From contig JAADHD010000437.1 of assembly GCA_013152075.1 (NCBI GenBank), positions 1 through 6,724 of the forward strand: a stretch of 6,724 bases of DNA, in the 5' to 3' direction. Source of the DNA: Verrucomicrobiota bacterium. GTDB taxonomy: Bacteria; Verrucomicrobiota; Verrucomicrobiia; Verrucomicrobiales; DEV007. A program made the translations under genes and the position numbers. The notes beneath the pieces are model-generated. The model did not search any database, was not told where the DNA came from, and saw only the letters and a list, made by a program, of their open reading frames with translations. Shown here in pieces: positions 6,187 to 6,724 of this stretch; position 1 is the first letter of the stretch, and every line of letters begins with the position of its first letter.

Positions 6187-6678
6187 CTATTTTACCGTGA
6201 TAGTGATTTTTTCCGATGTCAGCGGTGGATCGTGTGGGATGTGCGTTTGATTTCCCAACACCAATTGCAAGGTGTGTTTTCCGGGAGGCAAAGTAAGAGT
6301 CGTTTCGGTCTGACCTCCGCCAAAATGAATGTGAGTTTCATCTTTAGGCAATGGCAAGGTGAGCTTCGGCAGTTTTTCTACATCAACCATCAAATGGTGA
6401 TGCCCAGTCGGCGCGTCTTCCGAGACATAAATTCCAGCCGGAGCGACGCCCATTCCTTTTAAGCCGAAATTCACCACCAAGGGCGACGATACCTCAGCTC
6501 CATCCGCAGGAGAGACAATATACAATTTGGCATCAGCAGGACGCGAAGTTTTTGCAGGAGGAGCCTCCATTGCAGCAGAATGAGAGCCTTGATGCTCCTC
6601 TCCTTTTGGAGCTTCAGAACAAGATGTAGCAACAACAGCGGCAATACATGCCAATGAATTTATAAGTGCAGTTTTCAT
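6187..6678 (-). CDS. Small lipoprotein with a DUF4399-like, histidine-rich domain
   Basis: A 163-residue exported protein. The N-terminus is a lipoprotein signal (MKT, a hydrophobic stretch 4-18, then ATSC with Cys20 as the expected lipidated residue). The lipobox is acceptable but not perfect, having Ala at -3. A hydrophilic linker (21-48) leads into one domain (about 50-163) that I match to DUF4399 by its pattern: YIVSPADGAEVSSP, GMGVAPAG, TGHHHLMVDV (91-100), ETHIHFGGGQTETTL (114-128), LPPGKHTLQLVLGN (130-143), HIPHDPPLTS and ITITVK. The fold is likely a beta sandwich outside the cytoplasm. The clustered histidines (93-95, 116, 118, 135, 146, 149) could bind metal, but no function is established that I know of. 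The ATG has no Shine-Dalgarno. About 46 bases of leader are visible before the window ends, and I find no clear promoter there. Confidence 0.82.
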   Translation of the reverse strand: MKTALINSLACIAAVVATSCSEAPKGEEHQGSHSAAMEAPPAKTSRPADAKLYIVSPADGAEVSSPLVVNFGLKGMGVAPAGIYVSEDAPTGHHHLMVDVEKLPKLTLPLPKDETHIHFGGGQTETTLTLPPGKHTLQLVLGNQTHIPHDPPLTSEKITITVK

Positions 6679-6724
6679 AACTAATATTGGGTTTCAGACA
6701 AACGAGACGATTTTCATCTCATAG

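Overview
The window is a piece of an ordinary bacterial chromosome, tightly packed and of moderate GC (about half by eye). I see no transposase, phage gene, tRNA, rRNA or CRISPR array. Lineage is inferred, not proven. The long S1 protein, the ATPase of the COG3044 class, the small lipoprotein with a DUF4399-like domain and the near absence of Shine-Dalgarno sequences would fit a Gram-negative group such as Verrucomicrobiota (Opitutia). I hold that at moderate to low confidence.

Layout. The left two thirds is a minus-strand block. In transcription order it holds a 4HBT-type thioesterase (start 4334, or less likely 4376), rpsA for ribosomal protein S1 with six S1 domains (3707 to 1971), a small glutaredoxin-like protein (1806 to 1444), hisC (1351 to 248), and the first 80 codons of mnmE (240, running off the left edge). 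rpsA has a good sigma70-type promoter about 112 bases before its start codon. Its leader carries a hairpin and A/U-rich direct repeats. A strong hairpin follows the rpsA stop, so the glutaredoxin-like gene may be only partly coupled to rpsA. hisC and mnmE are 7 bases apart and almost certainly co-transcribed.

Divergent from the thioesterase, on the plus strand, is a complete gene (4401 to 6122) for a predicted ATPase of the ABC class (COG3044/PF09818 type). Its only well-studied relative that I know of is an RNA-editing factor of trypanosomes. It meets a minus-strand lipoprotein gene (6678 to 6187) tail to tail, with one bidirectional intrinsic terminator between them.

Together, S1 (mRNA binding in translation), MnmE (tRNA wobble uridine modification) and the ABC-class ATPase (possible nucleic-acid role) give the region a loose RNA and translation flavour. 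HisC, the thioesterase and the lipoprotein show no obvious link to them. The most striking non-coding feature is a perfect 25-bp inverted repeat in the hisC leader, each arm of which is itself a palindrome, which looks like a REP/BIME-type repeat. I do not see a clearly new multi-gene system. The best candidates for a second look are the uncharacterised ATPase, the nested palindrome and the rpsA leader.
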